Assembly: GCF_001270065.2 (NCBI RefSeq)
Contig: NZ_LFYT02000011.1
Span: forward strand, 1 to 64,000
Direction of reading: 5' to 3'
DNA: 64,000 nucleotides
Source of the DNA: Limnohabitans planktonicus II-D5
GTDB lineage: Bacteria > Pseudomonadota > Gammaproteobacteria > Burkholderiales > Burkholderiaceae_C
Translations under genes and position numbers: made by a program
The notes under the pieces: generated by a model
The model's input: only the letters and a program-made list of their open reading frames with translations
The model's database searches: none
Told to the model about the DNA's origin: nothing
Shown here: one piece after another, positions 38,284 through 48,797 of the stretch
Position numbering within the stretch: the stretch's first letter is position 1
Layout: the number at the start of each line of letters is the position of its first letter

Positions 38284-38430
38284 TTAAAGGCGGCGTCCCT
38301 GTATCAAACGCACCAAAACCACCACCACGGCTATGACCAGAAGAATGTGGATGAACCCGCCCATGGTGTAGGAAGACACCAAGCCCACCAACCACAGCAC
38401 CAGCAAAATAACGGCAATTGTTTCAAGCAT
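38284..38430 (-). CDS. Lmo0937-family small membrane protein
   Basis: This 48-residue protein (MLETIAVILLVLWLVGLVSS then YTMGGFIHILLVIAVVVVLV) consists of two hydrophobic helices and ends RLIQGRRL. It matches the widespread lmo0937/DUF5670-type small membrane proteins, whose function is unknown but which are often stress-induced. It is 9 bp downstream of the glycine-zipper lipoprotein and probably co-transcribed. Confidence 0.8.
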   Translation of the reverse strand: MLETIAVILLVLWLVGLVSSYTMGGFIHILLVIAVVVVLVRLIQGRRL

Positions 38431-38439
38431 GGTGGCAAC

Positions 38440-38682
38440 TCACTTCTTGGGTTTGTTTTTGGGCTTGTCAACTTCATGACCGATCACACCGCCCACGGCG
38501 GCACCGCCCACTGTCCCCGCCGTGCTGCCGCCGGTCAGGATGGAACCCCCAACGGCACCCACCCCAGCGCCAATGGCGGTGTTTTTTTCCTGCTGGGTCA
38601 TGCCTGCGCAGGCGGCCAAGCCCATGGCTGCCATGGTGAGCGCCAAAGCGCCGGTGATTCGAAGAGTGTGTGGCTTTGACAT
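38440..38682 (-). CDS. Small glycine-zipper lipoprotein
   Basis: The 80-residue protein has a signal peptide with lipobox LAACAG (Cys about 25). A glycine-zipper segment follows (AIGAGVGAVGGSILTGGSTA then GTVGGAAVGGVIG), ending in a Lys/Pro-rich tail KPKNKPKK. Such proteins resemble OsmB/SlyB-type osmotic or envelope-stress lipoproteins. The start at 38682 is chosen because the upstream extension lacks signal-peptide character. Precedes the Lmo0937-family gene. Confidence 0.78.
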   Translation of the reverse strand: MSKPHTLRITGALALTMAAMGLAACAGMTQQEKNTAIGAGVGAVGGSILTGGSTAGTVGGAAVGGVIGHEVDKPKNKPKK

Positions 38683-38900
38683 GGTTGAACTCCTTTTGTC
38701 TGGATCGGTGAAAGCTTGACCCCTGCCCGCACCAACACAGTGCCCGCAGACCAAGCCAATTGAGCATAGGAACTGCCGATTGGAATGTCTGTGCCCCCGC
38801 ACACCTTGGCAACACAAGCGCCTGTATCCCCCAGATGCAGTGCACAACCCCGCCCACGTCAAATTCTGCAAGTGCCCACCTGCAACGCCAGCGCCACAAC

Positions 38901-38925
38901 GAAAAACGCACCCGAAGGTGCGTCA
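38901..38925 (-). terminator. Rho-independent terminator after ssb
   Basis: On the minus strand GACGCACC-TTCG-GGTGCGT folds with a stable UUCG tetraloop and is followed by TTTTC. It is 29 bp beyond the ssb stop codon. Confidence 0.8.
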
Positions 38926-38953
38926 AAGTTGGATGAACTTTTGAAAAACCGCG

Positions 38954-39460
38954 TCAAAACGGGATGTCGTCGTCCATATCGTCAAAGTTGCTGGCCGCTG
39001 GCTTGGGTGCCGGGGCCGTGGCCGGGCGCTGGGCGGCGGGTGCACCGGCCGGGCGCGCTGCCGGGGCTGACTGGCGTGGGGCGTAACCGCCACCGTCTTC
39101 ACCGCCCGAAGGACCACCCATGCCTTGGCGGCCGCCCAGCATCTGCATGGTTTCGCCCCGGATTTCGGTGGCGAATTTCTCAATGCCGTCTTTGTCGGTG
39201 TACTTGCGGGTGCGCAAGCTGCCTTCGACATAGACCTGGCTGCCTTTTTTCAGGTACTGACCCGCGATTTCGGCCAGCTTGCCAAAAAAGCTGATGCGGT
39301 GCCACTCGGTGGCCTCCTTCACCTCGCCAGTGGCTTTGTCTTTGTAGCGGTCGGTCGTGGCCACGTTGATGTTGCTCACAGCGTCGCCAGAGGGCAGGTA
39401 ACGGGTTTCGGGATCGCGGCCCAGATTGCCGACGATGATGACTTTGTTGACGGATGCCAT
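38954..39460 (-). CDS. ssb: Single-stranded DNA-binding protein
   Basis: The 168-residue SSB has the N-terminal OB fold ([20 protein letters not shown]), a Gly/Pro/Ala-rich linker from about 110, and the conserved acidic tip DDMDDDIPF that recruits replication and repair proteins. It protects single-stranded DNA in replication. It is 36 bp downstream of the YajR-like exporter and 1.4 kb from uvrA on the other strand; the uvrA/MFS/ssb arrangement is common in Burkholderiales. Confidence 0.97.
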   Translation of the reverse strand: MASVNKVIIVGNLGRDPETRYLPSGDAVSNINVATTDRYKDKATGEVKEATEWHRISFFGKLAEIAGQYLKKGSQVYVEGSLRTRKYTDKDGIEKFATEIRGETMQMLGGRQGMGGPSGGEDGGGYAPRQSAPAARPAGAPAAQRPATAPAPKPAASNFDDMDDDIPF

Positions 39461-39496
39461 GAAAAACTCCTCGAATAAGCGTGAATTATGCGGCCT

Positions 39497-40696
39497 TTAT
39501 ACAGCCGGTTGTACCGGGGCCAAGACGCGTGCAGCGCGTCCTGGGGTCTGCATGGGCCAGGCCACCACCAGCCAAACCAGCATGGCCGCCGCGCAAGCCA
39601 AAAACAGCGCGGGACTGCCCCATTTTTTAACCAAGGCACCGCCCAGCCAGCCACCTGCAAAAAAGCCCAGCGACTGCAGCGTGTTGTACACCCCCATGGC
39701 CGCGCCGCGCACTTCGCTGGTGGCCAGACGTGAAGCCATACTGGGCTGGATGGCTTCAAGCACGTTGAAACCGCAGAAAAACGCAAACATCAAGGCCGCC
39801 ATGGGCCACAAGTGCGCCGTGGCTGTCGATTGCAACAACAATCCCAGCTGCACCAGTGCAATCAGCGCAATGGCGGACAAGAACACCTTTTTAAGATGTC
39901 CGCGCCGCTCCATGACGAAGACGCCGCCCATCAACACAAACGAGGCCAGCACAGCGGGCAAATACACATGCCAATGCTCTGCCTTGGGCAAGCCAGCCTG
40001 CACCAACATGGCAGGCACCGCCACCCACATGGCCAACTGCACGGCGTGCAACACAAACACCCCGAAGTTCAGCCGCAACAGACCGGGGTGGCGCAGTACG
40101 TTGGTGAGGCTGCCTCGCCCTTTGGCAATCAAGGGTGGCGGGGCCGCAGGCGTGACCCAGACCACCACGATCACCCCCAATAAGGCCAGGATGCCGGTCA
40201 ACACAAACAAGCCCGACAGGCCAATGGTTGCCGCCAGCAAGGGCGCGACCACCAAAGACAGCGCAAACATCAGACCAATGCTGGCCCCGACCATGGCCAT
40301 GGCCTTGGTGCGCACCTCGTCGCGTGTCAAGTCGGCCAGCAAGGCGGTCACCGCCGCAGACACCGCCCCGGCACCTTGCAGGCTGCGCCCCAGCAGCAAA
40401 CCGGTCAAGTCGGTGGCACCAGCCGCCCAAAAACTGCCCAGTGCAAAAATGATCAAGCCCAGCACGATCACCCGCTTGCGCCCGAACCGGTCCGACGCCA
40501 TGCCAAAAGGCAGCTGCAAAAAGGCCTGCGTCAGCCCATAAATGCCCATGGCCAGCCCCAGCAAGGCCGGGTCTTCGCCACCCGGGTATTGGCGTGCTTC
40601 CAGCGCAAACACAGGCAACACCAAAAACAAGCCCAGCATGCGCAGGGCAAAAATCGAGGCCAGTGAGGTGCTGGCGCGGCGCTCCAAGGGCGTCAT
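39497..40696 (-). CDS. MFS transporter, YajR-like
   Basis: The 399-residue protein resembles E. coli YajR along its length: MTPLERRASTSLASIFALRM at the start, YGLTQAFLQLPFGMASDRFG (motif A), LLADLTRDEVRTKAMAM and AEHWHVYLPA. It lacks the C-terminal YAM ferredoxin-like domain of YajR. It has twelve membrane helices and an unknown export substrate. The start at 40696 is chosen by comparison with YajR; the frame is open to 40807. It is divergent from uvrA. Confidence 0.82.
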   Translation of the reverse strand: MTPLERRASTSLASIFALRMLGLFLVLPVFALEARQYPGGEDPALLGLAMGIYGLTQAFLQLPFGMASDRFGRKRVIVLGLIIFALGSFWAAGATDLTGLLLGRSLQGAGAVSAAVTALLADLTRDEVRTKAMAMVGASIGLMFALSLVVAPLLAATIGLSGLFVLTGILALLGVIVVVWVTPAAPPPLIAKGRGSLTNVLRHPGLLRLNFGVFVLHAVQLAMWVAVPAMLVQAGLPKAEHWHVYLPAVLASFVLMGGVFVMERRGHLKKVFLSAIALIALVQLGLLLQSTATAHLWPMAALMFAFFCGFNVLEAIQPSMASRLATSEVRGAAMGVYNTLQSLGFFAGGWLGGALVKKWGSPALFLACAAAMLVWLVVAWPMQTPGRAARVLAPVQPAV

Positions 40697-40807
40697 CGCG
40701 GTGGATGGCAGCGCAGCGGCGGCAGTAATGGCTGGGGATGGGGTCACTGGAACAAGACAGGGCGCGAATTTGGAAAAGCGGTGATTGTCCCTGATTGGCG
40801 ATCCCAC

Positions 40808-40836
40808 CTGTCAAAAACAAGACTGGCGGGGATAAT
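40808..40836 (+). promoter_or_regulatory. Candidate sigma-70 promoter for uvrA
   Basis: CTGTCA (40808-40813), a 17-bp spacer and GATAAT (40831-40836) lie about 30 bp before the proposed GTG start. This placement argues against the upstream TTG at 40795 as start. No LexA-like CTG-N10-CAG box was noticed. Confidence 0.5.
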
Positions 40837-40866
40837 CAAAGGTTTTGCCGACTGAGCCCCTTTGCC

Positions 40867-43797
40867 GTGACTTCAGACCCGAATTTTTCACTGCCCGACC
40901 ACGAGAACGACCGCTATCTGGGCGCTGCCCTGCGGCAGACCCACATCAGCGTGCGCGGGGCGCGCACCCACAACCTGAAAAACATCGACCTGGACATCCC
41001 GCGCAACCAGCTGGTGGTGATCACGGGGCTGTCGGGCTCGGGCAAATCCAGCCTGGCCTTTGACACGCTGTACGCCGAAGGCCAGCGCCGCTATGTGGAA
41101 AGCCTGTCGGCCTATGCGCGGCAGTTTTTGCAACTGATGGACAAGCCCGATGTGGACCTGATCGAGGGCCTGTCGCCCGCGATTTCCATCGAGCAAAAAG
41201 CCACCAGCCACAACCCGCGCTCCACCGTGGGCACGGTGACCGAGATTCACGACTACCTGCGCTTGTTGTATGCCCGCGCCGGCACGCCCTATTGCCCCGA
41301 CCACAATTTACCTTTGCAAGCGCAGACCGTGAGCCAAATGGTGGACGCCGTGCTGGCCCTGCCCGAAGACACCAAGCTGATGATCTTGGCACCCATTGCG
41401 CGTGAGAAAAAAGGCGAGTTTGAAAAAGTCTTTGAGCAAATGCAGGCCCTGGGCTATGTGCGCTTTCGCATCAATGGCAAGACGGTGGAAGTGGAAGACC
41501 TGCCCACCCTCAAGAAAACCGAGAAACACAACATCGACGTGGTGGTGGACCGCATCAAAGTCAGGTCGGAAGAGGATGCGAAGGCCAGAGACGCCCTGCG
41601 CCAGCGACTGGCCGAAAGCTTTGAAGCCGCGCTGCACCTGGCCGAGCACCGCGCTGTGGCGCTGGAGATGGACACAGGAAAAGAACACCTGTTCAACGCC
41701 AAGTTTTCATGCCCGGTGTGCACCTATTCCATCAGCGAGCTGGAGCCGCGGCTATTCTCGTTCAACTCGCCCATGGGCGCGTGCCCGACTTGCGACGGCA
41801 TTGGCAGCATGGCGTTTTTTGACCCGGATCGGGTGGTGGCCTTCCCTTCGCTCAGTTTGGCCAGTGGTGCCATCAAGGGCTGGGACCGGCGCAACGGGTT
41901 TTACTTCAGCATGCTCGAAAGCCTGGCCAAGCATTACCAGTTCGACATCGAAACGCCATTCGAGAAACTCGCGCCCATCCATCAACAGGTGTTGCTGCAA
42001 GGCTCGGGGCTGGAAGAAATCAAGTTCAGCTACACCATGGAGTCAGGGGCTTCGCAGGGCAAAAAGGTCAGCAAAAAACACCCGTTTGAGGGGATCATCC
42101 CCAACATGACGCGGCGCTACCGCGAGACAGACTCGGCCGTGGTGCGCGAAGACCTGGCCCGCTACCGCAACATGCAGGCCTGCACCAGCTGCCACGGCAC
42201 CCGCTTGCGGCGCGAAGCCCGCCATGTGCGCATTGGTGAAGGCGATCAAGCCCGCGCCATTTACGAGATCAGCCACATCACCCTGGGCGAGTCGCAGCAG
42301 TACTTTCAGGGCCTGAAAATGCACGGGGCCAAGGCCGAGATCGCCGACAAGGTGGTGCGCGAAATCGCGCTGCGCCTGAAGTTTTTGAACGATGTGGGCC
42401 TGAATTATTTGAGCCTGGACCGCAGCGCCGACACCTTATCCGGCGGCGAATCGCAACGCATCCGCCTGGCCAGCCAGATCGGGTCAGGGCTCACGGGCGT
42501 GATGTATGTGCTCGACGAGCCCAGCATCGGATTGCACCAGCGCGACAACGACCGCCTGATCGGCACGCTGCAACACCTGCGCGACATTGGCAACAGCGTG
42601 CTGGTGGTCGAACACGACGAAGACATGATCCGCGTGGCCGACCACGTCATCGACATGGGGCCTGGCGCGGGCGTACACGGCGGGCGCGTGATGGCGCAAG
42701 GCACTTGCGCCGACATTTTGGCTGCGCCCGATTCGGTCACCGGCCAGTACATGTCAGGCCGCAAAAAGATCGAGATTCCGAAGCGCCACAAGGCGGGCAA
42801 AGACTTCATCGAGATCGTGGGCGCATCGGGCAATAACCTGAAAAGCGTGAACGTGAAGTTTCCCGTGGGCTTGCTCACTTGCGTGACGGGTGTCTCAGGC
42901 TCGGGCAAATCCACTTTGGTCAACGACACGCTTTACACCGCTGCCGCGCACCAGATCCACCGCGCGCACGACGAAGCTGCTGCGCACGAAGCCATCTTGG
43001 GTCTGGAGCACTTCGACAAAGTCATCAACGTGGACCAGTCGCCCATTGGCCGCACGCCGCGCAGCAACCCCGCCACCTACACGGGCCTGTTCACCCACAT
43101 CCGAGAGCTGATGGCCGAAGTGCCCGCCGCCCGTGAGCGCGGCTATGGCCCGGGGCGTTTCAGCTTCAACGTGACCGGTGGCCGCTGCGAGGCTTGCCAG
43201 GGCGACGGCATGGTGAAGGTGGAGATGCACTTTTTGCCCGACGTGTACGTGCCCTGCGACGTGTGCCACGGCATGCGCTACAACCGCGAAACGCTGGAGG
43301 TGCAATACAAGGGCCAGAACATCGCGCAGATTTTGAACATGACGGTGGAGACGGCATATGCATTTTTCAGCGCCGTGCCCAACATCGCCCGCAAACTGCA
43401 AACCCTGCTGGACGTGGGCCTGACCTACATCCGTCTGGGCCAAAGCGCCACCACCTTGTCAGGCGGCGAGGCGCAACGCGTCAAGCTCGCGCTCGAATTG
43501 TCCAAGCGCGACACCGGCCGCACCCTGTACATATTGGACGAACCCACCACCGGCCTGCACTTTGCCGACATCGACCTGCTGCTCAAAGTGCTGCACCAAC
43601 TGCGCGACGCGGGCAACACCATCGTCATCATCGAGCACAACCTCGACGTGATCAAAACCGCCGACTGGCTGATCGACATGGGGCCTGAAGGCGGCGCAGG
43701 CGGCGGCACGGTACTGGGCGAAGGCACCCCCGAGCAACTGGCCAAAAACAAGGCGAGCTTCACGGGGCATTATTTGGCGCGATTGCTCAAGGCGTAA
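40867..43797 (+). CDS. uvrA: Excinuclease ABC subunit A
   Basis: The ~976-residue protein is the damage sensor of nucleotide excision repair. It has two ABC ATPase modules with Walker A motifs GLSGSGKSS and [12 protein letters not shown] signatures [14 protein letters not shown] and [14 protein letters not shown], and zinc-binding cysteines in CPVC/CPTC and CEAC/CDVC pairs. The GTG at 40867 is chosen because the CTGTCA/GATAAT promoter lies just upstream; an upstream TTG would give 1,000 residues. The GNAT gene begins 3 bp after the stop. Confidence 0.95.
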   Translation: MTSDPNFSLPDHENDRYLGAALRQTHISVRGARTHNLKNIDLDIPRNQLVVITGLSGSGKSSLAFDTLYAEGQRRYVESLSAYARQFLQLMDKPDVDLIEGLSPAISIEQKATSHNPRSTVGTVTEIHDYLRLLYARAGTPYCPDHNLPLQAQTVSQMVDAVLALPEDTKLMILAPIAREKKGEFEKVFEQMQALGYVRFRINGKTVEVEDLPTLKKTEKHNIDVVVDRIKVRSEEDAKARDALRQRLAESFEAALHLAEHRAVALEMDTGKEHLFNAKFSCPVCTYSISELEPRLFSFNSPMGACPTCDGIGSMAFFDPDRVVAFPSLSLASGAIKGWDRRNGFYFSMLESLAKHYQFDIETPFEKLAPIHQQVLLQGSGLEEIKFSYTMESGASQGKKVSKKHPFEGIIPNMTRRYRETDSAVVREDLARYRNMQACTSCHGTRLRREARHVRIGEGDQARAIYEISHITLGESQQYFQGLKMHGAKAEIADKVVREIALRLKFLNDVGLNYLSLDRSADTLSGGESQRIRLASQIGSGLTGVMYVLDEPSIGLHQRDNDRLIGTLQHLRDIGNSVLVVEHDEDMIRVADHVIDMGPGAGVHGGRVMAQGTCADILAAPDSVTGQYMSGRKKIEIPKRHKAGKDFIEIVGASGNNLKSVNVKFPVGLLTCVTGVSGSGKSTLVNDTLYTAAAHQIHRAHDEAAAHEAILGLEHFDKVINVDQSPIGRTPRSNPATYTGLFTHIRELMAEVPAARERGYGPGRFSFNVTGGRCEACQGDGMVKVEMHFLPDVYVPCDVCHGMRYNRETLEVQYKGQNIAQILNMTVETAYAFFSAVPNIARKLQTLLDVGLTYIRLGQSATTLSGGEAQRVKLALELSKRDTGRTLYILDEPTTGLHFADIDLLLKVLHQLRDAGNTIVIIEHNLDVIKTADWLIDMGPEGGAGGGTVLGEGTPEQLAKNKASFTGHYLARLLKA

Positions 43798-43800
43798 AAA

Positions 43801-44241
43801 ATGGACGACATGAAAATGATTTGGCGCGATTCACTCGAATCCGTGGACTGGAGCGAACTGTCTGCCTTGTATCTGGCTGCCCCACTTGGAATCAAACCAG
43901 CCAAAAACCTGAAAACTGTGTTCAGCAACAGCATGTTTCGATGCTTTGCATACGACGATGGACGTTTGGTTGGTGCAGGTCGTGTTTTGGCGGACGGGGC
44001 AGACTGCGCTTACCTCTGCGATGTGGCAGTTTTACCCAGCTATCAAGGTACGGGGCTCGGCAAAGCCATCGTTCGTCGGCTGGTAGCGCTCTCACAAGGC
44101 CACCAAAAAATCATTATTTACGCAGTCCCCGGAAAAGAAGACTTTTACCGTGGACTGGGTTTTCACTCGATGAATACAGCCATGGCGATTTTCAAAGACG
44201 AAGCCGCTGCTATAGCCAGGGGCTACATCGCTGATCGTTAG
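43801..44241 (+). CDS. GNAT-family N-acetyltransferase
   Basis: The 146-residue protein has the GNAT fold with the acetyl-CoA-binding segment VAVLPSYQGTGLGKAIVRRLV at about 79-99 (R/Q-x-x-G-x-G/A type). The C-terminal KEDFYRGLGFHSMNTAMAIF is typical of YkkB/AAC(2')-like small acetyltransferases. The acceptor substrate is unknown. It starts 3 bp after uvrA and is probably co-transcribed with it. Confidence 0.82.
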   Translation: MDDMKMIWRDSLESVDWSELSALYLAAPLGIKPAKNLKTVFSNSMFRCFAYDDGRLVGAGRVLADGADCAYLCDVAVLPSYQGTGLGKAIVRRLVALSQGHQKIIIYAVPGKEDFYRGLGFHSMNTAMAIFKDEAAAIARGYIADR

Positions 44242-44321
44242 CACCCTCCTTGAACACCCGCCATGTGATGTAAGCCGTGTCTTCACCCCGATTTGAACCA
44301 TCTCGAAAACTTCAAACACCC

Positions 44322-44729
44322 ATGAAAACTGTCATCCGTGCTTTCTTCAGAACCCTGCGCATCGTGTTGGGTCCGTTCATGCTCCTCAAAGAGCGCCTGA
44401 CCCAGCCCACCGGCGTGGTGCGAGAACCTGTGGCGCAAGCCAGCGTAGATCAGCAATGCCAAAGCCTGGCGCTGTACCAGTTCAGCACCTGCCCGTTTTG
44501 CATCAAGGTGCGCCAGGAAATGCGTCGCCTGTCCTTGCCCATTGAAAAACGCGACGCTCAGCACAACAGCGCTCACCGCGATGAGTTGCTGCAAGGCAGC
44601 GGCGCGACAAAAGTGCCCTGCCTGAAGATCACCGAAGCCAACGGTCAAATCCGCTGGCTGCAAGACTCGGGGGCCATTGTGGCCTATCTGCGCGAGCGCT
44701 TTGCAGCGCCTCATGATCCGGCCCGATGA
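44322..44729 (+). CDS. Glutaredoxin/GST N-terminal domain protein
   Basis: The 135-residue protein has a ~45-residue N-terminal extension with a hydrophobic, possibly membrane-associated helix (RTLRIVLGPFMLL), then a glutaredoxin domain with the active site C57-P-F-C60 in LYQFSTCPFCIKVR. The segment GATKVPCLKI supplies the cis-proline, and QDSGAIVAYLRERF the glutathione-site end. It probably uses glutathione in thiol-disulfide exchange. Its last codons and TGA stop lie within a copy of the repeat-element terminus (TGATCCGGCCCGATGAAGT). Confidence 0.82.
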   Translation: MKTVIRAFFRTLRIVLGPFMLLKERLTQPTGVVREPVAQASVDQQCQSLALYQFSTCPFCIKVRQEMRRLSLPIEKRDAQHNSAHRDELLQGSGATKVPCLKITEANGQIRWLQDSGAIVAYLRERFAAPHDPAR

Positions 44730-45232
44730 AGTCTGAAATTTTTTGCACGGTTAACCCGTAGGTCGGCACTCGCAGAGTCCGACGTTTGTCCGCTTCGGCA
44801 CAAACCCCATGTCGGGGCTGAAGCCACCGACCTACAAATACATGACCCCGTAGGTCGGCAACAGACACATGGACCCCGTAGGTCGGCACTCGCAGAGTCC
44901 GACGTTTGTCCGCTTCGGCACAAGCCCCATGTCGGGGCTGAAGCCACCGACCTACAAATACATGGCCCCCGAAGGTCGGCAACAAATACATGGCCCCCGA
45001 AGTTCAGCAACAGATACAAGGACCTCGTAGGTCGGCACTCGCAGAGTCCGACGTTTGTCCGCTTCGGCACAAACCCCATGTCGGGGCTGAAGCCACCGAC
45101 CTACAAATACATAGAGCCCGTAGATCGGCAACAGACACATGGACCCCGTAGGTCGGCACTCGCAGAGTCCGACGTTTGTCCGCTTCGGCACAAGCCCCAT
45201 GTCGGGGCTGAAGCCACCGAACGACAAAGCTC
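44714..45232. mobile_element. GTAGGTCGG element, locus 6: diverged multi-core copy
   Basis: One terminus (TGATCCGGCCCGATGAAGT) begins inside the upstream gene. Three full cores follow (starting near 44758, 44878 and 45028, with a fourth near 45148), running from GTAGGTCGGCACTCGCAGAG to a right arm TGTCGGGGCTGAAGCCACCG then ACCTAC. That right arm is a variant not seen elsewhere in the window. Partial arms (GTAGGTCGGCAACAGACAC) lie between cores. It fills the gap between convergent grx-like and fadB genes; no gene is seen in 44730-45351. Confidence 0.85.
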
Positions 45233-45280
45233 ATAACCATTAAAGACTGCTCAAGGTCGGAGCACGAAGAAACCATCATG

Positions 45281-45327
45281 AAAAAACGCAGCCGCATTGG
45301 ACATGCCAAAGCGCTGCGTTTTTCTTG
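45281..45327 (-). terminator. Terminator between fadB and the repeat locus
   Basis: AAAACGCAGC and GCTGCGTTTT flank a ~20-nt interior, with A6 on one side and T5 on the other, so it can end transcription in both directions. It lies 25 bp after the fadB stop. Confidence 0.75.
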
Positions 45328-45351
45328 TTAGCCCTGACGGGCCTGTCCCAC

Positions 45352-47511
45352 TCAATACACCGGCTGATGCTGCTTCAAGCTGGCGATGACTTCCGCCGTC
45401 AGCGCAAAGCCCTGGCCGTATGCGGCAGCCAGTTCAGCACAACGCTTGGCAAACTCATCCACCCCTTGGCCGTAGATGAACTGCAGCGCACCACCCGTCC
45501 ATGCCGGAAAACCGATGCCGAAGATCGAGCCGATGTTGCCGTCGTGCACCGAGGTCAGCACGCCTTCTTGCAGGCAGCGGGCGGTTTCCACGGCTTGGCG
45601 GTACAGCAGGCGGTCTTTGATGTCTTGCTGGCTATAGGCCACATCAGCTTTTTCAAAACGGGTTTTCAGTTCAGGCCACAGCACTTTTTTCTGACCAGCG
45701 GGGTAGTCGTAAAAACCACCGCCTGCGGCGCGGCCGGGGCGCTTGAGTTCTTTGACCATGCGCTCGACCAGCAGTTCACCGGGTGTGGCGGTGTGGGTTT
45801 TGCCTTCTTTGGCGAAGTCTTCGCGGGTTTGGTCCAGCACATGCACCGACAAAGACAGCGCCGTTTCGTCCAGCACCGCCAGCGGGCCGACGGGCATGCC
45901 CACTTGCATGGCCAGGTTTTCGATCACGGGGGCGGGGATGCCCTCGCCCAGCATGGCCGCGCCTTCCATCACAAAGGTGCCAAAGGTGCGGCTGGTGTAA
46001 AAGCCACGCGAGTCGTTCACCACAATCGGCAGCTTGCCCAGCGCCTGCACGTAGTCGTACGCACGGGCGATAGTCTCGTCGTCGGTCTGCGCGCCACGAA
46101 TGATCTCCACCAGCTGCATCTTGTCCACCGGACTGAAGAAATGGATGCCGACGAATTTCTCGGGCTTGGCGCTGGCTGTGGCCAAGCCGCTGATGGGCAA
46201 GGTGGAGGTGTTGCTGGCAAAGAAGCCGCCTTCGGCCAACATGGGTTCGGCCTCTTGCGTGACACGGGCTTTGAGTTCGCGGTTTTCAAACACGGCTTCG
46301 ATGATCAGGTCGCAGCCTTTCAGGTCTGCTGCGCTGGCCGTGGGCTGGATGAGTGACAACAAGGCCGCTTGTTTGTCTGCGGCCATGCGGCCTTTGTCCA
46401 CGCGCTTTTGCGTGAGCTTGTGGCTGTAGGCCTTGCCTTTTTCAGCGGCTTCCAAGCTCACGTCTTTGAGCACGGTGGCGATGCCCCGGCTGGCTTGTGA
46501 ATACGCAATGCCCGAGCCCATCATGCCCGCGCCCAGGATGCCCACTTTTTGCGGCTTGTAACGCGGTGCAGCCTTGGGGCGGCTTTGGCCGCCCTTGATG
46601 CTGTTCATGTTGAAGAAGAAGGTGTTGATCATGTTGCGCGCCACCTGGCTGGTCATGAGACCTGCGAGGTAACGGCTTTCGATGCGCATGGCGGTGTCAA
46701 AGTCCACCATCGCGCCTTCGACCATGGCGGCCAGCGCCGCTTCGGGTGCTGGATAAAGGCCACGTGTTTTTTGTTTGAGCACTGCAGGGGCCACACTCAG
46801 CATGCCCGCGATCTTGGGGTTGCTCGGCGTGCCGCCGGGCATTTTGTAGTCCTTGCGGTCCCACAAGTGTTGGGCCGCTTCGGGCTGGCCTTGCGATGCC
46901 GCAATGTGCGCCAAAGCGCGAGGGCGCAGCTGGTCGTCACTGGCCACGATCTCGTGCACCAGGCCGAGCTTTTGCGCCTCTTCGGGGCCAAAGAGTTTGC
47001 TCTCCAGCACATAGGGCTGCGCGGCCAGCAGGCCCAGTTGGCGCGTCATCTTGGTGATGCCGCCGCCGCCAGGAATCAAGCCCAGCGTGACTTCGGGCAA
47101 GCCAAATTGTGTTTTGGGGTTGGCCGTGGCGATGCGGTGGTGGCCGATGAGCGCCACTTCCCAGCCGCCGCCCAGCGCCGTGCCGTTCAGGCAGCTGACC
47201 ACGGGCACGCCCAGCGTCTCGATGGTGCGAAAAGCTTTCTTGATGCCTTCGATCTCGACAAAGACACGCGGGCCGTCCGAGGCTTGCGAGCGCATCACGC
47301 CTTTGAGGTCGGCCCCCGCAAAAAAGGTGGACTTGGCCGAGGCCAGGATGATGCCTTGGATGCTGGCTTTGTCTTTGAGGACTTGCTCGGCTGCTTGAGT
47401 CAAGTCGGCCTGCCATTGCAGGCACATGGTGTTGACCGGCGAGCCTTGCTCGTCAAAGGTGATGGTGGCGATGCCGTCCACCAGTTCGTAGCGCAGTGTT
47501 TTCAAAATCAT
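45352..47511 (-). CDS. fadB: Fatty-acid oxidation multifunctional protein (enoyl-CoA hydratase/3-hydroxyacyl-CoA dehydrogenase)
   Basis: The 719-residue protein has an N-terminal crotonase domain (about 1-190; ASAKSTFFAGADLKG and CLNGTALGGGWEVAL), then an NAD-binding 3-hydroxyacyl-CoA dehydrogenase domain (VGILGAGMMGSGIAYSQASR near 320) and a C-terminal dehydrogenase domain with VNDSRGFYTSR. It performs hydration and oxidation in beta-oxidation. Start 47511 (MILKTLRYELVDG) is 16 bp after the fadA stop. The thiolase partner is encoded just upstream. Confidence 0.94.
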   Translation of the reverse strand: MILKTLRYELVDGIATITFDEQGSPVNTMCLQWQADLTQAAEQVLKDKASIQGIILASAKSTFFAGADLKGVMRSQASDGPRVFVEIEGIKKAFRTIETLGVPVVSCLNGTALGGGWEVALIGHHRIATANPKTQFGLPEVTLGLIPGGGGITKMTRQLGLLAAQPYVLESKLFGPEEAQKLGLVHEIVASDDQLRPRALAHIAASQGQPEAAQHLWDRKDYKMPGGTPSNPKIAGMLSVAPAVLKQKTRGLYPAPEAALAAMVEGAMVDFDTAMRIESRYLAGLMTSQVARNMINTFFFNMNSIKGGQSRPKAAPRYKPQKVGILGAGMMGSGIAYSQASRGIATVLKDVSLEAAEKGKAYSHKLTQKRVDKGRMAADKQAALLSLIQPTASAADLKGCDLIIEAVFENRELKARVTQEAEPMLAEGGFFASNTSTLPISGLATASAKPEKFVGIHFFSPVDKMQLVEIIRGAQTDDETIARAYDYVQALGKLPIVVNDSRGFYTSRTFGTFVMEGAAMLGEGIPAPVIENLAMQVGMPVGPLAVLDETALSLSVHVLDQTREDFAKEGKTHTATPGELLVERMVKELKRPGRAAGGGFYDYPAGQKKVLWPELKTRFEKADVAYSQQDIKDRLLYRQAVETARCLQEGVLTSVHDGNIGSIFGIGFPAWTGGALQFIYGQGVDEFAKRCAELAAAYGQGFALTAEVIASLKQHQPVY

Positions 47512-47527
47512 GATGGTGTCTCCCCGG

Positions 47528-48733
47528 TCAAACGCGTTCAACGATGGTGGCAATGCCCATGCCGCCGCCCACGCACAAAGTGGCCAAGCCGTAGCGCAAC
47601 TTGCGGCGGTGCAGCTCGTCGATCAGGATGCCAATGATCATCGCACCCGTGGCCCCGAGAGGGTGGCCCATGGCAATGGCACCGCCGTTCACGTTCACTT
47701 TGTCGTGCGGGACATGCATCTCTTGCATGAACTTCATGGGCACGGCGGCAAAGGCTTCGTTCACCTCGAACAAATCGATCTGGTCAATCGAAAGGCCCGC
47801 CTTGGCCAGCGCCTTGCGGGCCGCTGGCATGGGGCCTGTCAGCATGATGGTGGGGTCAGCGCCCGACAAAGCCACCGACACGATGCGGGCGCGTGGTGTG
47901 AGGCCGTGTGTTTTGCCCGCGGCTTCCGAGCCGATGAGCACCGCTGCTGCGCCGTCCACGATGCCGGACGAGTTGCCTGCGTGGTGCACATGGTGGATGC
48001 GCTCGACCTGTGGGTAACGCTGCAAGGCCACCGCGTCAAAGCCCATCGCGCCCAGTTGTTCAAACGATGCTTTGAGGCCGCCCAGTGTTTCCACCGTGGT
48101 GCTGGGTTTGATGAATTCGTCTTTCGCCAGGATGACCTGGCCCAGCTTGTCTTTGACCGGCACGACCGAGCCATCGAAGTAGCCCGCAGCCCGCGCTGCC
48201 GTGGCGCGCTTTTGCGACTCCACCGCGAAGGCATCCACATCGTGGCGGCTGAAGCCACTCATGGTGGCAATCAAATCTGCGCCAATGCCTTGGGGCACAA
48301 ACAGCGTGGCGCTGTTGGTTTCAGGGTCTTGCGCCCAAGCGCCACCGTCCGAGCCGATCGGCACGCGGCTCATGCTTTCCAGGCCACCGGCCACGACCAG
48401 GTCTTCCCAGCCGCTGCGCACTTTCATGGCGGCCATGTTGACCGCTTCCAGGCCAGAGGCGCAAAAGCGGTTGAGCTGCACGCCCGAACAGCGCCAGTCC
48501 CAACCGGCTGCCAGCGCCGCCACTTTGGGGATGACCGAGCCTTGCTCGCCAATGGGCGAGACCACGCCCATGACCACGTCGTCCACCGCTGCGGTGTCAA
48601 ACTGGTTGCGGCTTTGCAGCTCGCGCAGCACGCCACTGAGCAAACTGATGGGCTTGACTTCGTGCAGGCTGCCGTCTTTCTTGCCTTTGCCACGCGGTGT
48701 GCGTATGGCGTCGTAAACAAATGCTTCACTCAT
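47528..48733 (-). CDS. fadA: Acetyl-CoA C-acyltransferase (3-ketoacyl-CoA thiolase)
   Basis: The 401-residue thiolase has the acyl-accepting cysteine in [13 protein letters not shown] (about Cys91), the catalytic histidine in [15 protein letters not shown] and the second cysteine in [10 protein letters not shown]. It cleaves 3-ketoacyl-CoA in the last step of beta-oxidation. It is the first gene of fadA-fadB and is divergent from an acyl-CoA dehydrogenase across a 121-bp region containing a 26-bp palindrome. Confidence 0.93.
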   Translation of the reverse strand: MSEAFVYDAIRTPRGKGKKDGSLHEVKPISLLSGVLRELQSRNQFDTAAVDDVVMGVVSPIGEQGSVIPKVAALAAGWDWRCSGVQLNRFCASGLEAVNMAAMKVRSGWEDLVVAGGLESMSRVPIGSDGGAWAQDPETNSATLFVPQGIGADLIATMSGFSRHDVDAFAVESQKRATAARAAGYFDGSVVPVKDKLGQVILAKDEFIKPSTTVETLGGLKASFEQLGAMGFDAVALQRYPQVERIHHVHHAGNSSGIVDGAAAVLIGSEAAGKTHGLTPRARIVSVALSGADPTIMLTGPMPAARKALAKAGLSIDQIDLFEVNEAFAAVPMKFMQEMHVPHDKVNVNGGAIAMGHPLGATGAMIIGILIDELHRRKLRYGLATLCVGGGMGIATIVERV

Positions 48734-48797
48734 GCTGTCTCCTAGGGGTCATTTGGGGGTTAGCCCGCTGTTGTGAGGTTTGCCTTTCAGTATAGAC

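Noticed and set aside
40795..40866. TTG start adding 24 residues to UvrA
   Set aside because: A promoter-like CTGTCA-17-GATAAT lies inside the extension and no ribosome site precedes the TTG.
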